A stretch of DNA of 64,000 nucleotides from an uncultured Treponema sp. (GTDB taxonomy: Bacteria; Spirochaetota; Spirochaetia; Treponematales; Treponemataceae), in the NCBI RefSeq assembly GCF_934725225.1, contig NZ_CAKVAM010000006.1, positions 62,001-126,000 on the forward strand, given 5' to 3'. Numbering within the stretch: the first letter of the stretch is position 1; the number at the start of each line of letters is the position of its first letter. The notes under the pieces are model-generated. The model was not told the DNA's origin and ran no database searches. It worked only from the letters and a program-made list of their open reading frames with translations. Shown in pieces: positions 43,578 through 52,701 of this stretch. Made by a program: the position numbers and the translations under genes.

Positions 43578-44927
43578 TCACACTGCCTTTTTATACATCC
43601 AGACTTTTGACTTCCATCTAAAAATCATCAGCATTCCGCGGAAAAGCTCGTCGCACGCCATCGCAATTATAACTCCAATAAATCCCCAGCCAAAAACAAT
43701 CGCAAAGACATAAGAAAGCAAAGTTGAAATCATCCAGTTTGAAAAAATTCCGGCTCCAACAGGAAAGTGAATGTCGCCAGAAGCCATGAGGCACGGAATA
43801 ATAATGACATTTATGGAACGCCCAAGCTCCAGGAAAAATGTTACTGGCATTACAGAAAGTATTATAGAAGTAATCGCAGCGTCCGTAGTAAAAAACGCAA
43901 TCATCTGGTGGCGGAAAATAAAAATCACAGTCGCAATAAAAAGGCTCACCGCGCTTCCAGAAATTTGATAGCAAAAAACATTTTTGTACGCAGTCTGCTG
44001 AAGTCCCGCGCCACAATAATGTCCGGTTTTAATTTGAGAAGCCGTTCCTATGGAAATCGCAATCATGTAGATAAAGCGCAAAATCGTCATAAGATAAGTG
44101 AACGCGGCAATTGCTTCTGTTCCGAACGTTGTGATTATAATCATTATAACAAGCTGCGACAAATTCCAGGAAACACTTTCGCCTGCGGTAGGAACTCCAA
44201 TTTTTAGAATCTGCCTCCATTCGCTTTTTACAATTTTAAACGGATTTTTTATTGAATACTTTGAATCTTTTAAGCAAGCGATTCTAACAGAAAGAATGAC
44301 AGCTCCTGCAAACTGGCTTGCAACCGTGGAAATTGCAACGCCTTTTACGCCCAGAACTGGCAGACCGAACCAGCCGTACAAAGCAAGAGCGTTTCCCACA
44401 ATATTTAAAGAATTTGCAATTGCATTTACAACCATCGCGTCTTTTGTGTGTCCGTAGCTTCTCAAAATAGAAGACTGAACGATAGAGATTCCGCTGAAAA
44501 CAGAAAACGCTGAATAAATAAAAGCGTACTGGCTTGCAAACAAACGCACTTCATCGTCAATGTTGTATTTTTTTAGAATCTGCGGAATTAAAAACGCAAA
44601 CGCAAGTCCAAAAAACAAGCCGAACACAATCACCATCTGCAATGCCGTCCGGGAAATTTTCTTGGCTTTTTCAGTCTGCCCTGCTCCCAAAAAATTTGTA
44701 AGGGAAATTGTCGCGCCGTTTGGAATCACTTGCAGCAAAACAAGAAGAAACCAAGTGTACTGCGTTATAAGACCAACGGCCGCAACCGCCTTGTCTGAAT
44801 AGCCAGACAGCATAAAAACATCAATGCTGGAAAATGCAAGAAAAAGAAGATTTTCAATTACAAGCGGATAAGCGATTTTTCTAAGCGGAGTATCGTTTAC
44901 TTTGTCAATAAGTTTTTCTTGAGCCAT
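43578..44927 (-). CDS. MATE-family multidrug/organic cation antiporter
   Basis: The protein has 449 residues with twelve predicted membrane helices in two halves, and starts like other MATE/DinF exporters: TPLRKIAYPLVIENLLFLAFSSIDVFMLSG. The second half opens with KIGVPTAGESVSWNLSQLVI. MATE proteins export cationic drugs or metabolites in exchange for H+ or Na+. Substrate unknown. GAGGTG precedes ATG 44927. It probably forms its own unit, 41 bases after the HAD gene. Confidence 0.88.
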   Translation of the reverse strand: MAQEKLIDKVNDTPLRKIAYPLVIENLLFLAFSSIDVFMLSGYSDKAVAAVGLITQYTWFLLVLLQVIPNGATISLTNFLGAGQTEKAKKISRTALQMVIVFGLFFGLAFAFLIPQILKKYNIDDEVRLFASQYAFIYSAFSVFSGISIVQSSILRSYGHTKDAMVVNAIANSLNIVGNALALYGWFGLPVLGVKGVAISTVASQFAGAVILSVRIACLKDSKYSIKNPFKIVKSEWRQILKIGVPTAGESVSWNLSQLVIMIIITTFGTEAIAAFTYLMTILRFIYMIAISIGTASQIKTGHYCGAGLQQTAYKNVFCYQISGSAVSLFIATVIFIFRHQMIAFFTTDAAITSIILSVMPVTFFLELGRSINVIIIPCLMASGDIHFPVGAGIFSNWMISTLLSYVFAIVFGWGFIGVIIAMACDELFRGMLMIFRWKSKVWMYKKAV

Positions 44928-44968
44928 AAAACACCTCGGAGTTCAAACTTATACAGCAAAGATTTTTT

Positions 44969-45622
44969 TTAGTCAATAGATTTTATTTCATCAAGAATTT
45001 TTACAACATCCTGCGCGCCGTCTACAAGGATTCCGCCCATGCCAAGCTCAAGCGGAAGCGCAATGTCTATGTCAAATCTGTCGCCCACGGAAACGCACTC
45101 GCAAAATTCACTTGAAGTTTTTTTCGCGGCAAGTTCAAGCATTTCTTTTGCGGGCTTAGACTTCATGCAAGTATCAAGTCCAATCACATCAGGAATAAGC
45201 TCTGAAATTCCAACTGCCGCCAAAGTTCTTCTTGCGGCTTTTACAGGATTGTTGGTAACGCAAATCAGGTTGAAGGATTTTTTTAATTCCCCAAGAAACT
45301 CTTTCAACTTCAAATCTGGCGAAAGAAATTTTTCAGGCTGCAAAAGCTCATTGCGCCACTTTATGCTAGTTTCAATATCCACGCCGAACGCAGGAAAAGT
45401 GTTTCCCAAGCTGATTTTTTTTCCGCCGTGTTCCGCGCTCCATTTTTTTCTGTAGCCTTCAATCATGCTTCTTGCGGAATCTTCGGAAATGCCGTTTATA
45501 TGCGCGTAATGCCGAATCTGAACATCGACTTGCTCCGCAACAAATTCCGGGCTTGTGTAAAGAGTTCCGTCAATATCAAAAATAAAAGTTTTTATTTTCT
45601 TAGGAATTGAATAAAGCTTCAC
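44969..45622 (-). CDS. HAD-superfamily hydrolase (5'-nucleotidase-like)
   Basis: The protein has 217 residues. HAD motif I FIFDIDGTLYT carries the nucleophile and acid aspartates, motif II is in LICVTNNPVKAARR, a Lys is in SKPAKEMLE, and motif IV is SVGDRFDIDI. The helical cap between motifs I and II resembles pyrimidine 5'-nucleotidases. The start is GTG 45622, with AAAGG somewhat upstream. It lies 14 bases after the sugar kinase gene, so the two are likely co-expressed. Substrate unknown. Confidence 0.85.
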   Translation of the reverse strand: MKLYSIPKKIKTFIFDIDGTLYTSPEFVAEQVDVQIRHYAHINGISEDSARSMIEGYRKKWSAEHGGKKISLGNTFPAFGVDIETSIKWRNELLQPEKFLSPDLKLKEFLGELKKSFNLICVTNNPVKAARRTLAAVGISELIPDVIGLDTCMKSKPAKEMLELAAKKTSSEFCECVSVGDRFDIDIALPLELGMGGILVDGAQDVVKILDEIKSID

Positions 45623-45636
45623 GTGCGCCCAAACCT

Positions 45637-46875
45637 TTAATAGTTCTGCGGATAAAAAGTTTCCGTCTTGGAAAACAAAGATTCAGATGCGCAAACCAAA
45701 TTAGGAAAAACTTTCAACGCTGTAAATGCAAATGCCGCATCTCCCAAAAGTTCCGCATCAGGGCAAGAAGGAACTGAAATTTTCATTCCAGTTATATCGG
45801 CTTTCATCTGATTCCAAAGCGCGCTTTTTGCCTGACCGCCTGCAACTCGCATTTCATCGGGAAACGGAATTTCTTTTTTTGCAGCGGCAGCTTTTAAAAT
45901 TCCAATCGCATCTTTTAAATTCAGTGCGGTCTGAATCATAAGATATTTGCCTTGGTCTAAAGAAGCATTTGTTCCGTCGCTTCCTATTATTTCCTGAACA
46001 AGAGCCGAATATTCAATCTGCTTTCCAAGCTCGCGTTCAATTTTCAATTTAAAAGAATCAAACTTTGAGCCTGAATCAGGAAGCAAAACAGAAGCGTTCC
46101 AAAGTTCCGGCACAACAGAAGGAAGCGTACGGATTTTTTCACCTTCAAGAGGAACAGCCGTGCAGAAGTTAAGACCTTCGCTAGAGCCAGCCCTGTCGCA
46201 CAAAATGCATGGCTTTACAGTCGCAGTGCCAACAAGCGCAGAAATAAAATCAGGAGCTCCGCAAAAAACAGGAAGACCTTCTTTTATTCCGAATTCTTCC
46301 GCGCCCAAAAACGAAGACGCTTTTCTTGAAAGTCCTGCAAGTTTATGCGAAGGTTCTGCAAATGAAGGAAGCTTGTTTATTTCGTCAGCTGAAAATCCGC
46401 TTTCCAAAAGAAGCTGCTTGTTCCAATATGCGGACTCAAATCTTTTTTCAGGGAGAATTGTGCAAGGCTCTCCAGTAAGAAGCCACAAAAAATATTCAGG
46501 GCCGCTGAAAACCAGCTCGCTCTTTTTCCATACATCGGGAAACTTGTCTTTAAACGCAAGCAAGCGCGGAATAAAAAGTGAACTGGATTTTAACTGAACA
46601 ACTTTTTCGTTCCATAAAAGAGTTTCGCCTGACTGGGCAACAAGAGTAGGACCGTTTCCGCTTACGCAAATTCCGCTTGGACGAATTTCCGGCGACTGGG
46701 AAACCAAATCCTGCAAAGCATTCTGAAAGGCAGGAAGCCATTCCTTTGAAGCATGTTCCGTGTTGCAAAGCAAAAATGGACGGCGGCTGAATGCGCAAAC
46801 CTTTCCTTTTTCAGAAACAAAGGCAGCCTTTAAAGAAGATGTTCCAATATCAACGGCAAGAACAGTTTGTTCCAT
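45637..46875 (-). CDS. FGGY-family carbohydrate kinase
   Basis: The protein has 412 residues from ATG 46875; a TTG at 46884 is the alternative. N-terminal VLAVDIGTSSLKAAFVSEKGKV is the phosphate-1 motif of FGGY kinases; SGICVSGNGPTLV and FSGPEYFLWLLTGE follow. C-terminal MRVAGGQAKSALWNQMKADI then DAELLGDAAFAF is the adenosine motif. Resembles xylulokinase-like members, but the sugar cannot be deduced. It is shorter than typical FGGY kinases (about 490-500). Followed by the HAD hydrolase gene. Confidence 0.85.
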   Translation of the reverse strand: MEQTVLAVDIGTSSLKAAFVSEKGKVCAFSRRPFLLCNTEHASKEWLPAFQNALQDLVSQSPEIRPSGICVSGNGPTLVAQSGETLLWNEKVVQLKSSSLFIPRLLAFKDKFPDVWKKSELVFSGPEYFLWLLTGEPCTILPEKRFESAYWNKQLLLESGFSADEINKLPSFAEPSHKLAGLSRKASSFLGAEEFGIKEGLPVFCGAPDFISALVGTATVKPCILCDRAGSSEGLNFCTAVPLEGEKIRTLPSVVPELWNASVLLPDSGSKFDSFKLKIERELGKQIEYSALVQEIIGSDGTNASLDQGKYLMIQTALNLKDAIGILKAAAAKKEIPFPDEMRVAGGQAKSALWNQMKADITGMKISVPSCPDAELLGDAAFAFTALKVFPNLVCASESLFSKTETFYPQNY

Positions 46876-46899
46876 ACAAAACAATTTTCCAAAAACAAT

Positions 46900-46950
46900 A
46901 ACGGCATACCGCTTTTTTAGAAATCATTCATCAAAAAGAAATATGCCGTT
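46900..46950 (-). terminator. probable terminator after prs
   Basis: AACGGCATA (46900-46908) and TATGCCGTT (46942-46950) form a 9-bp stem with a 33-base loop. On the minus strand a T-rich run follows (ATTGTTTTTGG). It separates prs from the sugar kinase gene. The long loop makes its strength uncertain. Confidence 0.5.
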
Positions 46951-46958
46951 TAAAAATA

Positions 46959-48212
46959 TTACTCAGCTTTTTCAGCAGGAGTTGAAACTTTTATAAGTTT
47001 GTCTATGATTGTGCGGTTGTCAAGCAAGTCGCTCAAAGACTGGTCGTGGTGAAGCCTTGTGATTACGTTTGCAAAAAGACCAGAAACATTTGTGCTGATA
47101 TACCATTCACGCTTTAAAAGCTCCTCATGGTAAACCGCATTAGTTCCAATTATTCTATAGAACAAGCCTTTGCTGTACGCTTCATCAAACTGCTCAATCG
47201 CATTTCCTGTAAAGAACGGAAGGCTGATTGCAGCAATAACTTTTGTCGCACCCTGCTCATGCAAAAATCCCATCGCCTTGAGCAAAGTTCCGCCTGTGCC
47301 AAGCATATCGTCTGCAAGGAAAGCAACTTTTCCTTTTACATCGCCCAAAAGCTTAATGCTCTTGATGTTTGTATTTTTTGCATCCTGAGTAACGATTGAA
47401 TAGTCGCGCTCTTTGTAAATCATGGCAAGCGGCTTTTTAAGTCCAGTCGCATAGAATTTATTGCGGTCAATTGCTCCAGTGTCCGGGCTTACAACAACAA
47501 GATCTTCTTTTGTAAGATCAACTACACGTGCAAGCTCGCGGATAATCTGGTATGAAGCATGAAGATTTTCGCAGTGAGTGTGGGCAAACGCATTTACAAT
47601 TTCGCGTGAATGAAGGTCAAGTGTGATAATGCGCTTAACTTCCATCATTTCATAAATGTGTCCCAAAAGAGCGGCTGTAAGACCTTCGCGGCTCTTCTTT
47701 TTATGCTGGCGGCTGTAAGGATAAGCCGGCAAAACCAAAGTAATCTGGCGCGCTCCAGCCTGTCGCACAGCATCAATTGTAACAAGAAGGCTCATAACGT
47801 GGTCGTTTACGCTTAGGCTAAGAATATTTTTTCCATCGTTAAGAGCAAGCTTTTCGTGGTTTTCAACATCCTGAAAAATATAAACATCTTTTCCGCGGAT
47901 GCAATCCAAAAGTTCTGTCTTGAATTCTCCGTTTGCAAAATATGTGAACCTTGCGTTGACCTTAAAAAACGGCGCGCGGTATTTGTCTGTTACACCGCGA
48001 ATGCACAGGTCGCTAGTTTCAATATCATTCTTCAAGTTAATCTGCTGAACGATATTTTCCTTTTCAAGTCCGTAGCGTTTTGAAATAACATCGCTCTTCA
48101 AAGAAAAACGGTGCTTGTACATGTGGCGCAAATGTGTGATGACTTCATTGGCGAAAGACTCTCCGCCCGGACACGCTACAACAGCAAGATCAGTTGGCTC
48201 AGAATACGGCAT
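46959..48212 (-). CDS. prs: ribose-phosphate pyrophosphokinase, long form
   Basis: PRPP synthetase makes phosphoribosyl pyrophosphate from ribose-5-phosphate and ATP for nucleotide and His/Trp synthesis. The 417 residues are about 100 longer than the common bacterial enzyme, with an N-terminal extension (FANEVITHLRHMYKHRF... KENIVQQINLK). Core motifs: FANGEFKTEL, LPAYPYSRQHKK, ITLDLHSREI, VVVSPDTGAIDRNKFYA and the PRPP-binding FLADDMLGTGGTLLKA. AAGGGG precedes the ATG. It is alone on its transcript as far as can be seen. Confidence 0.92.
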   Translation of the reverse strand: MPYSEPTDLAVVACPGGESFANEVITHLRHMYKHRFSLKSDVISKRYGLEKENIVQQINLKNDIETSDLCIRGVTDKYRAPFFKVNARFTYFANGEFKTELLDCIRGKDVYIFQDVENHEKLALNDGKNILSLSVNDHVMSLLVTIDAVRQAGARQITLVLPAYPYSRQHKKKSREGLTAALLGHIYEMMEVKRIITLDLHSREIVNAFAHTHCENLHASYQIIRELARVVDLTKEDLVVVSPDTGAIDRNKFYATGLKKPLAMIYKERDYSIVTQDAKNTNIKSIKLLGDVKGKVAFLADDMLGTGGTLLKAMGFLHEQGATKVIAAISLPFFTGNAIEQFDEAYSKGLFYRIIGTNAVYHEELLKREWYISTNVSGLFANVITRLHHDQSLSDLLDNRTIIDKLIKVSTPAEKAE

Positions 48213-48614
48213 TATTCTTACCCCTTATTTAGATTTTTTTGAAAGCAGAAGATTTAAGTAGAACTTTTACGCATATAATACCGTTTTATGGAACATAGGT
48301 CAATTAAGATGAATTTTGTAACCAATGTTGATTGCCATATCAAGTGCGAGCAATGACAAAACAAGCCGCCATCCGGTTGTCATTATCCAGCTTGCCTGGA
48401 TAATCTTCCCTGCAACAATTCTCCGGGTCAAGTCCGAAGATGACAAGCTATGCCGGGCAATAACAATCATTCACCTTGCAGCAATTTTTCAGTGTAAAAA
48501 TCCCTTGAAGTTCCTTGGTTTCTGGAGTATCTTAGAACACAGAAATTTCCTTTTTAAATCCTTGAGCAAAACAGAAACTGTAAAACATTCCGCTGAATTT
48601 GCGAGGAACAGAAA
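48213..48614. repeat. gene-free gap with dispersed hairpins
   Basis: ATTATCCAG (48382-48390) pairs exactly with CTGGATAAT (48396-48404) around CTTGC; just after, CTCCGG and CCGAAG flank a GTCAAG-type loop in the reverse orientation (about 48421-48439), next to ATGACA. The rest of the 402 bases shows no gene and no clear promoter other than the GAGGA before the next start codon. Confidence 0.65.
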
Positions 48615-49721
48615 ATGGCAGAAAACACAGACTACCTGACAACGCAAATTATAACTTACATCGGAAACAAACGGATTCTGATTGGAAACATCCGCCCCGA
48701 AATCGAACAGATAAAATCAAAGCTCAAAAAGCAAAAGCTTGTCTGCGCGGATTTATTTTCAGGCTCGGGAATTGTAGCGCGGATGCTCAAGCAATATTCT
48801 TCAACAGTAATCGTGAACGACTTGGAAGACTACTCTTCAATTCTGAACAGCTGCTATCTTTTCAACAAGAAAGACTTTGACAGCGAAAAATATTTCAGCT
48901 ACAGAAAATCAATTGAAAAAGAATTCTTCGAGCAGAAAATCCCCGGAATAATCTGCGAAAACTACGCGCCAAAAAACACAGAGGACATTCAGGCAGGCGA
49001 GCGGGCTTTTTACACGAGAGAAAACGCAGAACGAATCGACTCTTACCGCACGCTCATAGACGAGCTTGTTGACTGCGAAGAATACAAAAAATTTTTTATC
49101 GCGCCGCTTTTAACGGAAGCTTCTGTGCACGTCAACACTTCTGGAATTTTCAAGGGATTCTACAAAAACAAAAACACCGGGCTTGGCTGCTTTGGCGGAA
49201 CAGGAAAAAACGCGCTTTCAAGAATCATGGGGCAAGTGGAGCTTCCAGTTCCAGTGTTCAGCAACTTCAAGTCAAAAACTGAAATCTACAAAGAGGACAC
49301 AGTCGAGCTTTCCTCCAAGCTGAAAAAAATTGACATTGCATATTTAGATCCGCCGTACAACCAGCATCCTTACGGCTCAAATTATTTCATGCTGAACATA
49401 ATCGCGCAAAACAAAATGCCGGACGCAAAGCTCAGCAAAGTTTCCGGGATTCCCGCGAACTGGAACCGTTCAATGTTCAACAAAAAAAACAGCGCGTTAA
49501 ATTCCATGGAAAAAATAATCAGCGCGCTTGATGCAAAATTCGTAATCATTTCATATAATTCAGAAGGATTTATAAAATTCGGCGAAATGAAATCCATGCT
49601 TGAAAAATACGGAAAACTTAAAACCGTTGAAATCGCATACAATACATTCAGAGGCTCGCGAAACCTCAACGCAAGAAACATTCACGTTTCCGAATATCTT
49701 TTTGTTCTGGAGAAGTCGTAA
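48615..49721 (+). CDS. D12-class DNA adenine N6-methyltransferase
   Basis: The protein has 368 residues. YIGNKR at the N terminus and ADLFSGSGIVARML (motif I) near residue 45, then IAYLDPPYNQHPYG (motif IV DPPY) near residue 248: alpha order of a Dam/D12-type enzyme. Target sequence unknown. No restriction endonuclease is adjacent, so it looks like an orphan regulator or the trace of a lost system. GAGGAAC precedes the ATG. The MATE gene follows after one base (stop TAA, A, ATG), so they are coupled. Confidence 0.87.
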   Translation: MAENTDYLTTQIITYIGNKRILIGNIRPEIEQIKSKLKKQKLVCADLFSGSGIVARMLKQYSSTVIVNDLEDYSSILNSCYLFNKKDFDSEKYFSYRKSIEKEFFEQKIPGIICENYAPKNTEDIQAGERAFYTRENAERIDSYRTLIDELVDCEEYKKFFIAPLLTEASVHVNTSGIFKGFYKNKNTGLGCFGGTGKNALSRIMGQVELPVPVFSNFKSKTEIYKEDTVELSSKLKKIDIAYLDPPYNQHPYGSNYFMLNIIAQNKMPDAKLSKVSGIPANWNRSMFNKKNSALNSMEKIISALDAKFVIISYNSEGFIKFGEMKSMLEKYGKLKTVEIAYNTFRGSRNLNARNIHVSEYLFVLEKS

Positions 49722-49722
49722 A

Positions 49723-51075
49723 ATGAGCGCAGGAAAAAATTCAATTGACATGCTCAACGGTCCGCTTCTTGGAAAGATTCTAGTGTTCTCTCTTCCGTTC
49801 GCGGCAAGCAGCATTCTTCAGCAAGTTTTTAATTCCGCAGATGTGGCAGTCGTGGGAAGATTTTCCGGAAGCACATCTTTGGCGGCGGTAGGAAACAACG
49901 CTCCGATAATCAACTTAATCATAAATATTTTTGTGGGAATGTCGATTGGCGCAAATGTTCTGATTGCAACTTTAATCGGCCAGAACAGAAAAGACGAAAT
50001 CAAGTCGGCGGTACACACAGTAATTTCCGTGGCAGTCATAAGCGGAATTTTTCTTGCGGTAATAGGACCGCTTCTTTCAAAGCCAATTCTTGAAGCAATC
50101 GGAACGCCTGATGAAGTTCTTGTGCTTGCGGCTCTTTACCTGCGGATTTACTTTCTTGGAATGCCGGCAATCATGGTGTACAACTTCGGCTCGGCAGTTC
50201 TAAGAAGCAAGGGAGATTCAAACCGTCCTTTGTACTGTCTGATTGCGGCGGGAATTCTCAACGTTATCCTGAACCTTGTTTTTGTAATTGTATTCAGAAT
50301 GGGCGTTGCTGGAGTTGCAATTTCAACTGTAATTTCAAATTACGTAAGCGCAACCATGATAATTTTATTTCTGCTGAATGAAGAAGAATCGCTCAGACTG
50401 GATTTAAGAAAACTTCATATAAACAAAAGCCAGCTTGCAAAAATCGCGCGCATAGGAGTTCCGGCTGGCTTGCAGGGAATGGTTTTCTGCTTTTCAAACA
50501 TCTGCATTCAAGGCGGAATAAATTCATTCGGAAGCAACGCAATGGCAGGCTCGGCGGCGGCGCTCAACTTTGAATACTTTTCATACTTTGTTGTAAGCGC
50601 GTTCACTCAGGCGGCGACAACTTTTACAAGCCAGAACTACGGCGCAAAGAAATTCAGCAGATGCAAAAAAATCTACAGGCTTTCAATGCTGTGCAGCGTA
50701 ATTATTTCCGGGGCAATGTGCTTTGTCTTTGTATTCTTTAGAAGAGCTGTTATCAGAGTTTACACCGTGGACGAAGCGGTAATCGCATTTGCGCTCATAA
50801 GATTAGTCCATGTGGAATCGCTTGACTTCCTTACAAGCAGCTACGAAATTACGGCAGGCGCTTTGCGCGGAATGGGATACTCAATGCTTCCGGCAGTTCT
50901 TACGCTGGCAGGCTCATGCCTCTTTAGGCTTACTTGGCTTGCAACCGTATTCAAAAAATATCCTTCATTTGAAACAATAATGAACGTTTATCCAATCAGC
51001 TGGATAATAACCGGAACAGCAGTAATTGCTTCGTACCTGATTATCAGAAAGAAGAAATTCGGCGTAGAACAATGA
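49723..51075 (+). CDS. MATE-family efflux transporter
   Basis: The protein has 450 residues from ATG 49723, with GGAG close before. The reading frame opens earlier inside the methylase gene, but that portion is only overlap. Twelve predicted helices; DMLNGPLLGKILVFSLPFAASSILQQVFNSADVAVVGRFSG is the classic MATE start, and the second half begins KIARIGVPAGLQGMVFCFSN. Substrate unknown. It is coupled to the D12 methylase gene, an unusual pairing. Confidence 0.9.
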   Translation: MSAGKNSIDMLNGPLLGKILVFSLPFAASSILQQVFNSADVAVVGRFSGSTSLAAVGNNAPIINLIINIFVGMSIGANVLIATLIGQNRKDEIKSAVHTVISVAVISGIFLAVIGPLLSKPILEAIGTPDEVLVLAALYLRIYFLGMPAIMVYNFGSAVLRSKGDSNRPLYCLIAAGILNVILNLVFVIVFRMGVAGVAISTVISNYVSATMIILFLLNEEESLRLDLRKLHINKSQLAKIARIGVPAGLQGMVFCFSNICIQGGINSFGSNAMAGSAAALNFEYFSYFVVSAFTQAATTFTSQNYGAKKFSRCKKIYRLSMLCSVIISGAMCFVFVFFRRAVIRVYTVDEAVIAFALIRLVHVESLDFLTSSYEITAGALRGMGYSMLPAVLTLAGSCLFRLTWLATVFKKYPSFETIMNVYPISWIITGTAVIASYLIIRKKKFGVEQ

Positions 51076-51091
51076 GACATTTAACTATGTC

Positions 51092-51114
51092 ATTATCGGG
51101 CTAGACCCGATAAT
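51092..51114. repeat. dispersed hairpin
   Basis: ATTATCGGG (51092-51100) pairs perfectly with CCCGATAAT (51106-51114) around CTAGA. It follows a TGTC, as in other copies, and lies between the MATE gene and the convergent ilvE, where it could also act as a terminator. Confidence 0.7.
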
Positions 51115-51184
51115 CTCCATTCACATTTATAAAAAAATCCCTGACCGTAGCCAGGGATTCACAGCAATAAGCTGAAATTTCCGA

Positions 51185-52207
51185 TTATTTAATTTCGTAA
51201 ATCCAGCCTTCTGGAGCCTTTATTTCGCCCATCTGGATTCCTGTCAAAGTTTCACGGAGCTTTTTAAGAACCGGTCCGATTTCTTCCATTCCGCTTGGAA
51301 CATTGATTTCTGTTCCGTGGTCAACAATTTTTCCGATTGGAGAAATTACAGCGGCAGTTCCGCAAAGTCCGCATTCAGCAAAGTCCGCAAGCTCGTTCTT
51401 GTTAATCTTGCGCTCCTCAACTTCAATTCCAAGATAATCTTTTGCAACCTGAATCAAAGAACGGCGTGTGATTGAAGGAAGAATGCTGTTTGACTTTGGA
51501 GTAACAAGTTTTCCGTCTTTTGTAACAAAGAGAATGTTTGCTCCACCAGTTTCTTCAATATAAGTGTGTGTCGCAGGATCAAGATACATATTTTCAGCAA
51601 AGCCGTTTCTGTGCGCGTCCATGATATTGTGAAGGCTCATCGCATAGTTAAGTCCGGCTTTTATGTCGCCAGTTCCATGAGGAGCGGCTCTGTCCAAGTC
51701 TGAAATGCGGACAACAATCGGCTTAACTCCGCCCTTGAAATATGGACCAACCGGAGTAACAAGAATTCTAAACTGATATTCGTCAGCAGGCTTTACACCG
51801 ATTACAGCATTTGAACCAAACATATACGGACGGATATACAAAGTCGCGCCGCTTCCAAAAGGAGGAACCCAGTCAATGTTCGCCTTTACAGTATCAAGCA
51901 CAGCCTGAACAAAACGCTCTTTTGGGAACACCGGCATTTCAAGACGCTCGCAGGAAGAAGCCATGCGGTCAGCGTTCAAGTCCGGGCGGAAAGTAACAAT
52001 TCTGCCGTCTTTTGTTGTGTAAGCCTTGAGACCTTCAAAGCAAGTCTGGGCATACTGAAGAACTCCAGCGCACTCAGAAATATGCACAGTAGCATCGGAA
52101 GCAAGCTCGCCTGCGTCCCATGCGCCGTTCTTGTAGTTAGCAACAAATCTCTTATCTGTTACCTGATAACCAAAAGGAAGATTCGCCCAATCAATATTCT
52201 TTGCCAT
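51185..52207 (-). CDS. ilvE: branched-chain amino acid aminotransferase
   Basis: The protein has 340 residues, a class IV PLP aminotransferase: YAQTCFEGLKAY, FRPDLNADRMASSCERL, LYIRPYMFGSNAVIGV, the Schiff-base Lys in GTGDIKAGLNYAMSL, and EETGGANILFV. It exchanges amino groups between Leu, Ile or Val and 2-oxoglutarate. The long-form signature is of the eukaryote/IlvE-II kind. GAGGTG precedes ATG 52207. It is alone. Confidence 0.93.
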   Translation of the reverse strand: MAKNIDWANLPFGYQVTDKRFVANYKNGAWDAGELASDATVHISECAGVLQYAQTCFEGLKAYTTKDGRIVTFRPDLNADRMASSCERLEMPVFPKERFVQAVLDTVKANIDWVPPFGSGATLYIRPYMFGSNAVIGVKPADEYQFRILVTPVGPYFKGGVKPIVVRISDLDRAAPHGTGDIKAGLNYAMSLHNIMDAHRNGFAENMYLDPATHTYIEETGGANILFVTKDGKLVTPKSNSILPSITRRSLIQVAKDYLGIEVEERKINKNELADFAECGLCGTAAVISPIGKIVDHGTEINVPSGMEEIGPVLKKLRETLTGIQMGEIKAPEGWIYEIK

Positions 52208-52270
52208 ACTTCACCTCGAAAAAACCGGTATTTCCATGCCGGCAAGAATTTTACAAACATATTAACACAA

Positions 52271-52690
52271 ATGAAAAAATCAAACAATCAGCACAGGAAA
52301 GACATTCCGCTTAGAGCCGGAAGCAAACAGTATGAGAAAAACCAGGAATACAAGTACACGGTGAGCGGAACAACACTCATATTAACAGAAGAAGGCGAGC
52401 GGGATGGTTCATACGTGAAGATTATATGTAAATATGAGATCAGCAGCGAATCAGTAATAACACCGAAAGAAGCCATACTTTATATTGACGGCAATCTGAG
52501 CGAGAAGGATTCCAAAAACGAGACTGAAAATATGAAGAGAGCGACTTACCTAAAAGTGGAAAAAGCTCCGACTAAACGATATGACGAGTACTACAAAGAC
52601 GGAAAGCAAATCACCAGCCAGGACCTCATGGCCAACAACAAAACCGCGCCTAAACAGACGCGGTCTTGTTATTCACATTGCATGGTGTAG
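52271..52690 (+). CDS. hypothetical small protein, possible remnant
   Basis: From ATG 52271 the frame gives about 139 residues without signal peptide. QEYKYTVSGTTLILTEEGERDG resembles a beta-rich repeat seen in treponemal lipoproteins, but the usual lipoprotein N terminus is absent and no ribosome-binding site precedes the start. The frame is open back to 52082, overlapping ilvE. It may be a decayed piece of a lipoprotein gene or a genuine small protein. I do not recognise a family. Confidence 0.4.
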   Translation: MKKSNNQHRKDIPLRAGSKQYEKNQEYKYTVSGTTLILTEEGERDGSYVKIICKYEISSESVITPKEAILYIDGNLSEKDSKNETENMKRATYLKVEKAPTKRYDEYYKDGKQITSQDLMANNKTAPKQTRSCYSHCMV

Positions 52691-52701
52691 AAAAAGATTG
52701 G

